A program made the position numbers and the translations under genes. Below, piece by piece: positions 47,488 through 58,932 of a stretch of DNA of 64,000 nt (position 1 is its first letter; each line of letters begins with the position of its first letter). The DNA comes from Crotalaria pallida (taxonomy: Eukaryota; Streptophyta; Magnoliopsida; Fabales; Fabaceae): contig CM075655.1 of the NCBI GenBank assembly GCA_037953625.1, positions 20,354,001 to 20,418,000 of the forward strand, written 5' to 3'. A model generated the notes under the pieces. That model was not told the origin of the DNA, searched no databases, and worked only from the letters and a program-made list of their open reading frames with translations.

Positions 47488-49046
47488 TGTTGGAATAATT
47501 GGTGGTGTTGGCAAAGATCACCCAAGAGGGGGGGGGGGTGAATTGGGTGTTTATAAAAACTTTGAAATTCAATCGAAACAAACGTTCTTTGAAACAATAA
47601 CAGAGATTAAACGAGCGGAAGACTTTAAGAACGAATGAAAAAACGATTTAACGTGAATATGAACACAATATTTATTAATAATAGATAAAACTTATTATTC
47701 GCGAGATTGAAAAATTAAACCACTAAAACGCAATACTCGCGCTAAATAGATTAAAACATGAAAATAGCTTTTTATCCGCGAAAATTATAATCAACATAAA
47801 ATAACCATGCGGAAAGTAAAGAGATAAGGGATAGAGAAAATTGCACTGGGGATTTTTATCCTGGTTCGGCAAACAACGCCTACATCCAGTCCTCAAGCGA
47901 CCCACTTGAGCTTTTCACTAAACCAAGACGCAACACGTCCCCAAGTACATCCAGAGCGGCCCGCAAGCTACTAGGAATCCCACCGTTCGCCAGGGACCTC
48001 GAACAAAATAGCCTAACTACTAGGAATCCCACCGTTCGTATAGCGCTACCCAATACAACAGGGTTAACTCACCCTATGAACGCGACACACGTTCAATCCT
48101 ATGGGAAAACACTCCTTAATATCTAAGGTTGTCACACCCCTTACAATCAAAAGGATTTGCACGAAGAAATGTGTTCAACTAACAATGAAGCTCTCTAGAT
48201 AGAGCAGATACTACAATAGAGTCCTATGACAAAAGAATAATCTTAAGCAAAATCAATGTTAAACCAATATGATGATGATGATGATGATTTCTTCTCACAA
48301 AAAGGATTTTCAAAGAATAGAGAAGAAGAGTGAAGGAGAAGAAGAAGAATCAAGAGATGTGTGTTGTTGTCTTTTCAAAAAGTAGAAGAAGCTGCTGCAA
48401 AATCAGAATCGTGATCATCCAAAAAAGGAAATAAATCATTCTGGGAATCAGATTGATTTCAGCACGTTTTTCAAAATTTTGAATTGAGTAATCGATTACT
48501 TTGGTCACTTTAATCGATTACTTGCTCTCAGGTTTTTCATAAAAGTTGCAGCATTGAAAGCTAATCGATTAGTAGCTTCAAGTAATCGATTACTGTCACT
48601 TAAATGACCAGTTCAAGGAAGTAATCTATTACAAGAACCTAATTAATCCATTACTTACTCTCTGTTTACAAGTTGCAGCAAGTAATCGATTATTCCAGAA
48701 GGGGTAATCGATTAATCCACAGTAAAATAAGATTTTCATGAAAATTTGTAACCAAAGGTTTTCGCAAAACATTTTCATAAAAGTTTTTCCTGGAGCAGAG
48801 GTTTAAAAATACTTCTTCTAGGTTTTTCAAGTACAAAACATATATCATCATCATAAGGTTATAATTGAGTGCTTTTTAGATTACTAATTGCCTTACAAAA
48901 GGTTTTAAGCCCTAAAAGACCAGATCTTCAACCAGGCAAACAATCTTCGTATCAACAATGTACCTGAACCTGTTCAAGCATAATATATATAAAAATGTGT
49001 TGTGTCATCATCAAAACATCATAAAGGGAAACTATGAGTTTCAACA
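47488..49046 (-). mobile_element. Copia-type solo LTR, 1559 bp, TSD CTTTC, inside the SIRE-type element
   Basis: On the plus strand it starts TGTTGGAATAATTGG and ends GAGTTTCAACA. CTTTC is at 47483-47487 and 49047-49051. A G run (about 47530-47538) within 'caagagggg...tgaattggg' is typical of the 3' end of this LTR class read in reverse, which gives the minus orientation. It carries four pairs of ATCGAT-type palindromes at 48491-48712. No coding region. Confidence 0.93.
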
Positions 49047-49199
49047 CTTTCTCCCCAAGAAAATAGATCGAAAGAAAAACAAGGAGAACTGACAAGCTTT
49101 AAAAAAAAAGCACAAATAATTGAATAAATAAAAGAAATCCGAGCATATTTTCAATGACATAAGACTTTGATTTGGGTGATTGAAAACACTTACCGACCA

Positions 49200-49490
49200 T
49201 TAGCTGACACTAGATTCATCTAGAATGTCGAGTTCCCTTCGGATATGAAAGTGAGTATCCCTCGGCAGAGGTTTTGTAAAAATGTCGGCTAATTGATTTT
49301 CAGTGCTTACAAATTCGATAACACAATCACCTTTTTGAACATGATCTCGTAAAAAATGATGTCTTATTTCAATGTGTTTTGTCCGAGAATGATACAAAGG
49401 GTTCTTAGTTAGGTTGATTGCACTTGTATTGTCACATTTGATAGGAATGTGATCAAATTTCAAGCCGAAATCCGACAGTTGTTGTTTCAT
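49200..49490 (-). pseudogene. Copia RNase H C-terminal part
   Basis: Carries HSRTKHIEIRHHFLRDHV, ENQLADIFTKPL and the end of pol, with the stop just after. A frame break separates it from the reverse transcriptase at about 49491-49742, where further RNase H sequence is readable in other frames. Part of the SIRE-type element. Confidence 0.85.
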
Positions 49491-49742
49491 CCAAAGGATT
49501 TAAGCACAACAGCTACCGGCTGCAATGTATACTACTTTTGCGGTGGAAAGAGCAACACAAGCTTTCTTTTTAGAAAACCACGACACCAGAGAACTTCCCA
49601 AAAGATGACAAGTTCCACTAGTGCTTTTTCGGTCAAGCTTGCATCCCGCAAAATCAGAATCAGAATATCCGACCAAACTAAGATTTGCATCACTCGGATA
49701 AAACAGACCAGTGTTCTCGGTTCCTTTTAAATATTTAAATAT

Positions 49743-51050
49743 TCATTTGACAACAGATAAATGTGACTCCTTAGGATTAGCTTGAAATCGAGCACACATA
49801 CAAACGCTGAACATTATATCAGGCCGAGATGCAGTTAAATACAGAAGACTTCCTATCATGCCTCCATATTTACTTACATCTACCGACCTACCTGACTCAT
49901 CCTTGTCGAGATAGCAGGAGGTACTCATCGGCGTTGCTGCATTCTTGAAAATGTCCATGCCGAACTTCCTTAGGAGCTCTTTGCAGTATTTTCCTTGGTG
50001 CACAAAGATGCCTCCTTCGGCCTTATTTACTTTAAGCCCGAGGAAGAATGTGAGTTCTCTCATCATCGACATCTCGAATTCACCTTTCATCAGTGCTGAG
50101 AATTTCTTACACAAAGACATATTAGTAGCACCGAAAATTATATCATCAACATAAATTTGTACTAATAAAATGTCCTTTTTAGATTTAAAAATGAATAAGG
50201 TAGTGTCGACCTTCCCTATTTCAAAGCCTTGTTCTAAAAGAAAGGAACTTAGCCGATCGTACCAAGCCCGAGGAGCTTGTTTCAATCCATAAAGAGCCTT
50301 TTTAAGTTTATAAACACGATTCAGAAATTTATGGCTTTCAAAGCTGGGAGGTTGTTTCACATAAACTTCTTCATTTATAAATCCATTTAAGAAAGCACTC
50401 TTGACATCCATTTGATATAAGGTGAATTTCATTATAGATGCAAAAGCAAGTAAAATTCAGATTGCTTTAAGCTGAGCAACTAGAGCAAAGGTCTCGTCAT
50501 AATCGATACCTTCCTCTTGGTTGTAGCCTTGAGCAACGAGTCTTTCTTTGTTTCGGATAATTATCCCTGATTCATCCATTTTATTTCTGAAAATCCATTT
50601 TGTGCCGATTATAGTATGATCATCGGGCTTAGGAACTAATTGCCAAACATCATTTCTGCTAAATTGATTTAGCTCGTCTTGCATAGCAATAGCCCAATGT
50701 TCATCCTCAATCGCTTTCTGAACAGAATCAGGTTCAATTTGAGAAACAAAAGAGACAAAATTGCAAAAATTTGGAATTGACCGACGAGTTAAAACTCCCT
50801 TTGATATATCGCCAAGCACATTCTCGATCGGATGGTTCTTGTTTGTTTTCCAGGCAGGAGGGAGGTCGTCCCTCCGAGCTTCAATATCAGGTATTACAAC
50901 GTCGTCTTTTTGAGCTCCATCTCCATTTATGATTGGTTCATCATTAGTGAGCTCGACTCTTGAGTTTTCCAGAATTCCTGCACTTTTTACACAACTCAAG
51001 GTATCTCCTTTCAGAGACTCATCAAATACCACATGTATAGATTCTTCCAT
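49743..51050 (-). pseudogene. Copia reverse transcriptase, one in-frame stop
   Basis: 50457-51050 gives the N-terminal part (NDVWQLVPKP, GTKWIFRNK, ERLVAQGYNQEEGIDYDETFA). After one TGA in the same frame, 49743-50432 gives QMDVKSAFLNG, LKKALYGLKQAPRAWYDRL, the catalytic YVDD (in QIYVDDIIFG) and LTASRPDIMFSV. All expected blocks are present. The stop is probably an Arg codon lost by C-to-T change, the usual decay of methylated transposon DNA (inference). Confidence 0.92.
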
Positions 51051-51059
51051 AGGGGAAGT

Positions 51060-51692
51060 TCATTTATTGAACACTCGATAAGCTTTACTTCGAGTAGAGT
51101 AACCCAATAATATACCTTCATCGGCTTTTGAATCAAATTTTCCAAGATGTTCTTTTCCATTGTTTAAAATGAAAACTTTGCATCCAAAAACATGAAAGTA
51201 TGATATATTCGGCTTTCTACCCTTGTAAAGTTCATAGGGCGTTTTCTTTAAAATGGGCCGAGTTAGCACTCGGTTTAATACATGACAAGCCGTATTAACC
51301 GCATCCGCCCAAAAATAATGAGGCACTTGTGATTCATTCAGCATAGTCCGAGCAAGTTCCTCAAGAACTCGGTTTTTCCGTTCCACAACTCCGTTTTGCT
51401 CGGGAGTTTGTGGAGCTTAAAATTGATGCTCAATGCCGAACTTAGAACAAAACTTATCAAATTTGTAATTCTCGAACTCGCCTCCATGGTTTGTTCGGAT
51501 AGCAATTACTTTTTGGTTTACTTGATTTTGGATTCGTTTGACTAGCTCTTTGAAGCTTTGAAAAGTGTCACTTTTTGCAGTTAAAAATAAAGTCCAAGTA
51601 AATCTAGAAAAGTCATCCACAATCACTAAGGCATAGTAGTTTCCACCAAAGCTTTTTACTTGCGATGGTTTGAACAAGTCCATATGAAGCAA
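51060..51692 (-). pseudogene. Copia integrase, broken and with a changed active-site residue
   Basis: 51417-51692 holds the catalytic-core start (HMDLFKP, GGNYYALVIVDDFSRFTW) and RTNHGGEF, where the family has RSDHGGEF: the second acidic residue is Asn. 51060-51386 continues with MERKNRVLEELARTML, YFWADAVNTACHVLNR and GYSTRSKAYRVFN. A stop lies between the parts. Integration activity is not expected. Confidence 0.9.
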
Positions 51693-51826
51693 TTCTAATG
51701 GCCGAGTTTTGAAACCATCACTTTAGATGAAAATTTATTTTTGGTTTGTTTACACTTTTTACATGAAGTGCAAACACCTTCTATATCAAATTTCAGCTTT
51801 GGTAGGCCGACCACTAAGTCTTTGGA

Positions 51827-52231
51827 TTAATGTTTCTTTAACTGATTTACATTTATGTGAACAGTCTGACGATGCCATAACCAAGTATCATTCTCTCGGC
51901 AAGTAGAAACCAGAGAAGAAATTTCGTTTAAATCTACCAAATAAGTATTGTTTGATCTTTGTCCCACAAATTTGATCGAATTGTCTTTGTCGTTTTGAAT
52001 AAAATAGTGAGTGGAGATAAAAACGACATGATTACCGATATCACAAAGTTGGCTAATGCTCAAGAGATTATGTTCCAATCCTTGAACGTATAAAACATTT
52101 TCGATAATCAGGTCGGAAGAATTTCCAATTTTACCTTCACCCAAAATTTTACCTCTGTTGTTTCCTCCATACGTGACATAACCTTTTTCCTTTGGAGTAA
52201 TCTCGATAAAGTGCTGCTTATCTCCAGTCAT
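51827..52231 (-). pseudogene. Copia protease remnant and gag-pre-integrase region
   Basis: Starts in the post-active-site part of the protease (MTGDKQHF, VTYGGNNRGKILGEG, VLYVQGLEHNLLSISQLCD) and runs to the pre-integrase zinc-binding region (WLWHRQ), where the frame then stops. The protease DSG active site is not visible in this frame. Confidence 0.85.
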
Positions 52232-52251
52232 GTGCTTCGAACATCATGTCT

Positions 52252-52819
52252 TCACATTAAGCAGATATTCTCAAATCCTTTCTCGGTGGAGTCGTGGTCC
52301 GAGCTTGGTGAGACTTCAACGTCATATTTACCCATTAAGCATAGGTTCGCCTTCTCTTCATCGTCTGACGAACTAGACTTTGAGCTTTCACTCACTTCGG
52401 CTGTATCCCAGACGATGTAAGCTCTCTTCGGTTTAGGGTCCTTGCCTTTCTTCTTCTCGGTGCTGCTTCTCTTCAGCAACTTGGGACAATAAGATTTTAT
52501 ATGTCCCTGTTCACCGCATTCATGAATAAGATTCAAAGTAGGAAAAGGCCGAGGTGATGATGTTTTTGGCTTTTAAATTGTAAGACACTTTCTTTTTATC
52601 ATCATCATCCCAGCTTGCCTTCAGGATTTCTACAACGTCCTCTCCTATTTTCCTTCTTGGAATAAAGGGGCCAATTTCAATTGCATCCCAAACATCAATA
52701 TCTATAGCTTCAATAAAAAATTTCATCCGAGCTTTCCAATAAGCATATCCATCACCATTAAACAGTGGTGGACGGTTTATTGAAGAGCCTTCACCTCCGA
52801 ATGGATTGTTAGAGCCCAT
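52252..52819 (-). pseudogene. Copia gag remnant with damaged zinc knuckle
   Basis: 52520-52819 begins MGSNNPFGGEG and holds RPPLFNGDGYAYWKARMKFF, the start of the copia gag domain (UBN2 type). Most of the central gag is deleted. 52252-52536 then has ECGEQGHIKSYCPK, a CCHC knuckle whose first Cys is lost, followed by a Ser/Lys-rich tail. Confidence 0.88.
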
Positions 52820-52870
52820 GGTTTCCTAGGATCTTTTCGAAAAAGTTTTTACACTCGGTATTTCGACCGA

Positions 52871-52882
52871 GCTCTAATACCA
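52871..52882 (-). other. Primer-binding site of the SIRE-type element
   Basis: The complement of TGGTATTAGAGC, one change from the initiator-tRNA-Met site TGGTATCAGAGC. It stands two bases inside the 5' LTR edge at 52885. Confidence 0.9.
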
Positions 52883-52884
52883 CT

Positions 52885-53615
52885 TGTTCTTCTATATCTT
52901 TTGAGAAGAAAGGCCACGCCTTTTATACTAATTGCGAGCACACAGGAGGTACGAAAAAGGGAAAATATCTTGGGACACATCTTGTCCTTTCAATGGATCA
53001 TTCCAGATATTTCCAAATCACAGCAACGTTCCAATCCGTCTCTTTATCACCGTTGGTTTAAAAATCCAATTTGAAATTCAAACTTGGTGACAGATAGGCG
53101 CTTTGAGATAAAAACAAAATTGCCAGCCACACTCAGTACGGTAAAGCCAATACAAAAATGAAGAGGTGCTAGCGGCACTGTACTGCTGATTGTTGAAGAA
53201 GATGAACAGTGTTGCCGAGCTTGACATCTGTTCGAGCTTGGGGATTTGAGTGACGGATCTGATCTTAGTTGGCCGAGCTGATCTTTTGCCGACTGCTTTG
53301 CACTGAGAGCGAGAGCTCGGATTGATCACTTCCGAGTACGCCTGAGCTTAAGCTGAGCTGCGCCGACTTCATCAACACAACAATTCGTTCTTTAGCCTTC
53401 CGAGCGTGAACACCGAGCGCATCTAGGAATTTTGACTTCGTCATCACATTGATCAGATTCATTTGTCTATGTCGATACTGATCTGATTTGATTGACTTGG
53501 CCATGATCCGAGATACTTCATGGCATACCAAGCTGCTATATTTGTTTTCATCAAAACCTTGGCTGAGAATCGAGCACATGAAATATTTGTCATCATCAAA
53601 ACCTTTGATTTAATA
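52885..53615 (-). repeat. Truncated 5' LTR of the SIRE-type element
   Basis: 731 bp matching 46417-47142 of the 3' LTR. About 0.85 kb next to the primer-binding site is missing, with a CTTGTT microhomology at the break. Confidence 0.92.
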
Positions 53616-53741
53616 GCCTTGGACCACCCCTGTTGACTATCTACATCAATATACATATGCAAAGCTCACAAAGTTCATAAAACACCAATATGTCTCAAAA
53701 TCAGCCCAAGACCCCACACATAAACAAGACACTACTAACTA

Positions 53742-53774
53742 CTCTCCCTGTGAGGGAGAGCATTCCTGCTCGGC
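53742..53774 (-). promoter_or_regulatory. GCCGAGCAGG box and palindrome of LTR A
   Basis: The plus strand shows CTCTCCCTGTGAGGGAGAG (perfect 8-bp stem) then TCCTGCTCGGC. The same pair occurs in LTRs B, C, D and fragment E, which marks it as a constrained element of unknown role. Confidence 0.6.
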
Positions 53775-54140
53775 TGAGGGATGTGCTAACTCAAGCTCCA
53801 AACCTGTGTAAAAACAGTTAAGAGGTGAGTATTACACAGAACTTAGCAAATGAAATCTAAATAGGCATACTAATAACTAAGTCATAGACAAATAAGCAGT
53901 TAATCACATAAATATCAGACAATTCAAATCCCAATTATTTCAAACACAAACACTTATCATTTCATTCTCGTTTTAATATTGAAATCTTACTTTGTTTAAG
54001 GTTTATTCATTTATTCTTCATTCATTTTTCTTTCTATTACTTTTTCGACTCTTTTCTTTCATTTCTTTTTCTTTTCTTTTCTTTCTTTTCATTTCCATTC
54101 TTTTCGCTTCGTATCGTTTACTCTTAGGGTCTTTGTGAAC

Positions 54141-54400
54141 TCACCACTGCGCACAACTCCCTGAGTTGGGCGTCTTACCGCTGCGCACGCCATTAAATCG
54201 TGCGGCTTACGCAACCAATGCACCCAGCGGAGCGTACTTACTTGGCGTGACATCCGCAAAACCGTAATTAGGGTACTACAGACCCATCACTAAGCACAAC
54301 TCTATGAATTGGGTGTCTTACCGCTGCACACGCCATTAAATCATGCGGCTTACGCAACCAATGCACCCAGCGGGGCATACTTACTTGGCCTGACATTCGA
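54141..54400 (-). repeat. Two tandem copies of a ~143-bp unit in LTR A
   Basis: Copies at about 54141-54247 and 54284-54390 share 'cttaccgctgc-cacgccat' and 'cttacgcaaccaatgcaccc'. Each contains a CAACTC...GAGTTG or near-identical hairpin. Confidence 0.85.
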
Positions 54401-56136
54401 TTTATTCAATCATATTTATTCTCTTCCATCTAATATGTTCATTTCATTTCATTTTCCATTTTAGCCTTTCACATATAGCGTACTCAAATAATAATAATTA
54501 AGGCATTCAACCACACATACATGTGTCCAAAGAAAATCAAATATTAAACTCAAATCATCACATATAAGCATATTTAAGTAACAACAAGTAGTTCTCTCGA
54601 CCACACACAGATATTTCCAAGACAATATCAAATATTAATTTCCAATAATCATATCATGCATTTAAAACATTATACCAATAAGAGTCTTTTATTCTTTCCC
54701 TTAAGTCTTTATCCTTTATTATTCCCGGTTACCCTAAGGTTCATTAACATACAAAATCACTCACTCTTAACCACCACTATACACTACCTAGAAATGCATT
54801 CCCTAAGCTAAGGTAATACCCCCTCTTACCTCAACCTTGAACAGAGAGAAAAATACCAAACCCTAGCTTTAGAAATCGGCGCCGTATGATCCGAGTGTGG
54901 CAATGAAGAAGAGCAGTTAATAAACGGGCCAGATAATGACAGGAAGCAACAATAAGGCGGCGTGGGAGAGTCTACCACCTTTCCTTAGAATGGAGAGATA
55001 AACTCAAGAGAGAGAATGTGTCATAGCACCTTATTAATCAAAAGAGAAGTCAAGATTAGAAATGATAAGGATGAAATTCGTGAGGATGAAGGAAAGGGAT
55101 GAAAAAAACATGGTCCAGCTTACCTTGTCACTTATTAGCTATGATGAGAGAGAAATAAGAGAGAGAGAAATGACAGTGAAGCTTGAAGGAGATAGGGTCA
55201 CCACTCGAAATGAAGAGAAAATGGAAGCTTGATGATGGTGATGAGTGCCGTGGGTAATGATAAACGGAGTTGATGATGATGGTGGTTCACTCTTGGTTTC
55301 CTAGGGCTTGCGATGAGAGGGAGAAAAAGAATGTGTAATGTATGATATGGTGGCGTCTTGCTTTGTTTCTGTGGTACGAGGAAATAAATGTGTGGCTTAT
55401 AATGAGTGTCAAAGGTGAAATTCCCGGATTTACCCCCAGATGAAGTGTACTTTCGCACCACTAGGCCGAGCAGCGCGTCTGGGTAGGGAATAGCCCGTGA
55501 GAGCGAGCTTCCTAGAAACTCTGGTTCTCCATATCCAACGCCGAAGTCAGGTTAGTCGATTAGGACCCCGACGCTCGGATCCTTGTAGGCACCCACTGGA
55601 AATGAGACAGATAAGACGATAGGCTGCGACACGTGGAGGTCGAGATTCTTTCTCGTCGATGCAAGGTCGGTGTAGCCTCTCTAACAAGATGCTATGCATA
55701 ATTGGTCGATTTTGTCTTGGGGTTAATGCAAGGTCGGTGTGGTCTCTGCCAAGGGGGTGCACAAAAAAACGAGGTCGGTTCACATGAACTCAGCGCTAAC
55801 TAGTCTGTTCTCATGAGCTAGGTTCTAACTGGCCGGTTCTCATGTGCTCAGTGAACTAGTCGGTTCAAAGTCCTCTAAACTCGAGTAGACTGATCACTAA
55901 CAAGGGGTGTGAAGTAAATTGAGGTCGGCCTATGACCCAGACGTCGATTTTTGGTCGGCTAACATGGAATTTGGTCGGACCTTATACTTAAACCCACATA
56001 TTCTTTGCTACAGCTTTACTACTACACAGAATGATTGAAATCAACTATCACCCCAACCCATTCTTATGATTTCTACTAGTTCCACTTAGGATTATTATAT
56101 TTAAACTTGAATTTAAATTTAGGATGTTACATTATA

Positions 56137-56300
56137 TACATGGGTTTTGATATTGCTATGGAGCAGCATAGCTAGTCACATGTTAGATTTATATTTTTAA
56201 AAATACCCTTTTAAAATAGATTTATATGTGTCAAATCAGTTAAGGAGTTGGTTCAAGAAACAAACTAATTTTGGCCTCTTTAAGCAGACATACTCGGTTA
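56137..56300. other. Host DNA between solo LTRs A and C
   Basis: 164 bases of unique-looking DNA. With the LTRs removed it would join the sequence ending at 41868 on the left and 58902-58932 on the right. No feature recognised. Confidence 0.6.
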
Positions 56301-58896
56301 TGTAACACCTTAGCTAAATTACCCATAATTACCCATATCTTGAATTAACGTACTTGAAAATTCCTTTTTATAATTAAAATCCACCGTCCAACGGACGGAG
56401 TTTCCTTTGTTTTTAAGACTTTCCAAAAATTAATTTAAACATGCACCTGATAAACACATTTCATATATCATTCCAGAAGCCAGCAGGGCTTAATATCAAC
56501 AGCGTGCCATAGCACATCCAGTATCACAGTATCATCAGAGTATGAAGCGGAAACATATATACAAATTATATAAAACCATCCATCAAAACACGCCTTCTAT
56601 CTAAGAGGCTGTCCTGGGCCGACAAAAGAACTATTTACATTTTTTTTACAACCAAAAAGAGGTATCAAAATATCATAATGATAAACGGGCCTAGGACATT
56701 TCCATGTCCTATGGAACTAAATCTACTCTCCCTGTGAGGGAGAGTGCACCTGCTCGGCCGGGGGCTGTGCTAGCTCGATCTCAGAACCTGAAAAATGTTA
56801 AGGGAGTGAGCATTGCACATGAAATAGAAATGCAGTTTCCAAATAGCCATACTAACTCACTAGGCCAAACACACTTAACAAATAATTCACATAATTCACA
56901 GCATCATAATTCATTCATTTGTTGAATACCGTTCCTTTATATAATCTAGATTGTTCCATTTTATCATCTTCCATGTCATGACATTTTCTCCTTTTCACTT
57001 TCCATTGTCCATTTACCTTAAATATTTACTTTCCTTTCACATTATTGTTACTCTCTTTTTACTTTCCTTTTTACTTTATATGCGTCCTCAGGTCAGAGGC
57101 CCGCATGCTCTTCTCATTTATCATGTATGCATCTTCAGGTCAGAAGCCTGCATACAAGCCACTTAATAAATGTATGCATCCACAGGTCAGGGGCCCACAT
57201 ACATTTATTTATTAACTACATTATTTGATAAATGTATGCATCCACAGGTCAGGGGCCTACATACATTTATTTATATTCACACAAATTATTTGATAAATGT
57301 ATGCATCCACAGGTCAGGGGCCTACATACATTTATCTCATTTAAACATGTATGCATCCACAGGTCAGGGGCCTACATACATGCCACAATATGAACGTATG
57401 CATCCTCAGGTCAGGGGCCTACATACATTCATATCCTTAATTTTCCTTATATTTCACTCTTTTATAATTATTTAACTCCTAGCACCATATACAGTCATTA
57501 AATCTTTATAAGCTTCTATGCACATTCAACATCACAATACTTTAACACTTAGGGCACAATTATGCATACATTATCATTTCACATTTATCAATCATACTAA
57601 CTATCAAATCATTCATCAGTTGATTTATAATCTTCATTGCTCCTATTTAATACTATCTTATTTACATTTCATCACTATCCCTAGGGTTCTCTAATTATTT
57701 TTCCTAATCGAGTAACTCTTAATAAGCCAATATAACCTATTTGATCACCCATTCCTATACCAAGCCAATACCCACCCCCTTACCTTGGTGTGGTGAGTGA
57801 GCAAATGGAAACTTAGAACCTTCTGAACCTCCTTAGCTTGGTGTACCACCTAAGGATAGCTAATGCCCAATGATTGTAGAGAGCCCTAGGATGAGTGTTG
57901 TGTGATGAAGTAGAGCCTTCCTTGTCTTGATTTTGTGGAGGAGGTGAGTTCATGTGATGGTCCCCATGATGATGGAAACTTGAAAACCAAAGGTGATGGG
58001 GAGGAGGGAGTACACGAATTTGATGAGGAGAAGGAGGGAAGAGATTTTTAGTTCACATATTGACTTGATGCTTGATGGGGTTAGGATTTAGGATAAGTAT
58101 TTGGTTTGATTCTTGGGTTTAGAGTGGTGAAGGGGGAAGATTTGCACTTGAAGATTAAGAGGATGGAGGTAGGAGATGATGAATAGTGCCTTTGATCTTA
58201 GGAAAATATGAGGCCAACAAAGCTTGAACTTTTACTTAACAAAGGGGAGGAAATCGTGTGGCCAAGATGCAACAACTTGGCCCCCAAGTTCAATTTGGAC
58301 GCACCAGATCTGATCTGGATGCGCGCGCGCGCCTGGGCGGAAAATTGCGCGCCTGGGTGGACGATCAGCACCAATTCTCAGGCTGGTGCATGGTGCAGCA
58401 CCAGATGCATGGCTAGGGGGAGTCTGGCGCGCCAATTCTGGGGCTGGTGCGTGGCTGGTGCGTCTTGGGTGCGCCTGGGCGAAAAATTGTCTAAGTTGGT
58501 GCACCAGATGCACCCTGGTGCGCCTGGGCGTGCACCAGGAATTCCCAACTTCGATTCTCCGTAACTTTTTCGTTAACTGTCGGATCGGGCTCAAATTTTT
58601 AGACAAGCTTCTTAATCCCTTAAACTTTATATCCAACGGTGGAATTTAATTTCTTAGCATCCTATAATAAATTCTAAATTTTCTCATACCGGCTGATTTC
58701 TTATACTTACAACGCCGATTTAACCCCCGATTTCGCTTATATAATTTTGCCCCTTGCTACCAATGACTCCTACACAACCCCTAATACTCAAAATTACTAC
58801 CCACCTGTCACCCAAAATTCTTTAGGCAATTAATCTAGCTATTTCTTGAGTTTTAAACTATTATATCACTTAAAATAAAAAACTTAGGATGTTACA
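56301..58896 (-). mobile_element. Solo LTR C (gypsy type), 2596 bp, TSD GGTTA
   Basis: The plus-strand ends are TGTAACACCTT and AGGATGTTACA. GGTTA stands at 56296-56300 and 58897-58901. Read on the minus strand it carries a 'cgcccaggcgc'-type GC-rich leader (58310-58560), a hairpin tandem array (57075-57430), the CTCTCCCTGTGAGGGAGAG palindrome (56726-56744) and the GCCGAGCAGG box (56749-56758 complement). The 118- and 134-codon frames over the GC-rich leader on opposite strands are composition artefacts. Confidence 0.94.
57075..57430 (-). repeat. Seven hairpin units in LTR C
   Basis: Units near 57078, 57124, 57171, 57232, 57297, 57345 and 57394 each read AATGTATGCATC...CACAGGTCAGGGGCC...CATACATT or a variant. 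The outer octamers pair, so every unit can fold into a hairpin. Spacing varies (47-65 bp) because the linkers differ. Confidence 0.92.
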
Positions 58897-58901
58897 GGTT
58901 A

Positions 58902-58932
58902 TACTGATAGCCAAAATTGGTTACCGTGCTAT
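58902..58932. other. 31 bp of host DNA between LTR C and element D
   Basis: The last unique bases before element D. The five at 58928-58932 (GCTAT) should recur after the far end of D. Confidence 0.7.

Larger units (their letters stand above)
45561..53615 (-). mobile_element. Decayed SIRE-type Ty1/copia element, TSD GCCTT, inside LTR A
   Basis: The 3' LTR is 45561-47142 (1582 bp, TGTTGGAAAAC...GATTTAACA on the plus strand). The truncated 5' LTR is 52885-53615 (731 bp, outer CA changed to TA). GCCTT stands at 45556-45560 and 53616-53620. The primer-binding site is GCTCTAATACCA (52871-52882, complement of TGGTATTAGAGC). The polypurine tract complement ATCTCCCCCTTTTTGATG (47143-47160) touches the 3' LTR. 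Gag, protease, integrase, reverse transcriptase and RNase H are present in copia order on the minus strand, broken by stops and shifts. A solo LTR sits in its 3' untranslated region. Confidence 0.95.
41869..56131 (-). mobile_element. Solo LTR A (gypsy type), split by two later insertions, TSD TTATA
   Basis: The plus-strand left end TGTAACACCCT (41869) and right end AGGATGTTACA (56131) are LTR termini, and TTATA stands at 41864-41868 and 56132-56136. The LTR proper is 41869-42121, 45456-45560 and 53621-56131, about 2.87 kb after removing insertions and TSD copies. It is read on the minus strand: the GCCGAGCAGG box (53764-53774 complement) and the palindrome CTCTCCCTGTGAGGGAGAG (53742-53760) lie near its 3' end. 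The AAGGTAA/TTACCT stem is at 54810-54831, and a two-copy repeat at 54141-54400. No internal coding region belongs to it. Confidence 0.9.

Noticed and set aside
49449..49730. 93-codon plus-strand ORF
   Set aside because: Antisense shadow of the copia RNase H/reverse transcriptase junction.
58208..58636. Overlapping GC-rich ORFs on both strands (118 and 134 codons)
   Set aside because: They lie over the 'gcgcctgggcg' leader of LTR C; both strands stay open because of high GC and lack of stops.
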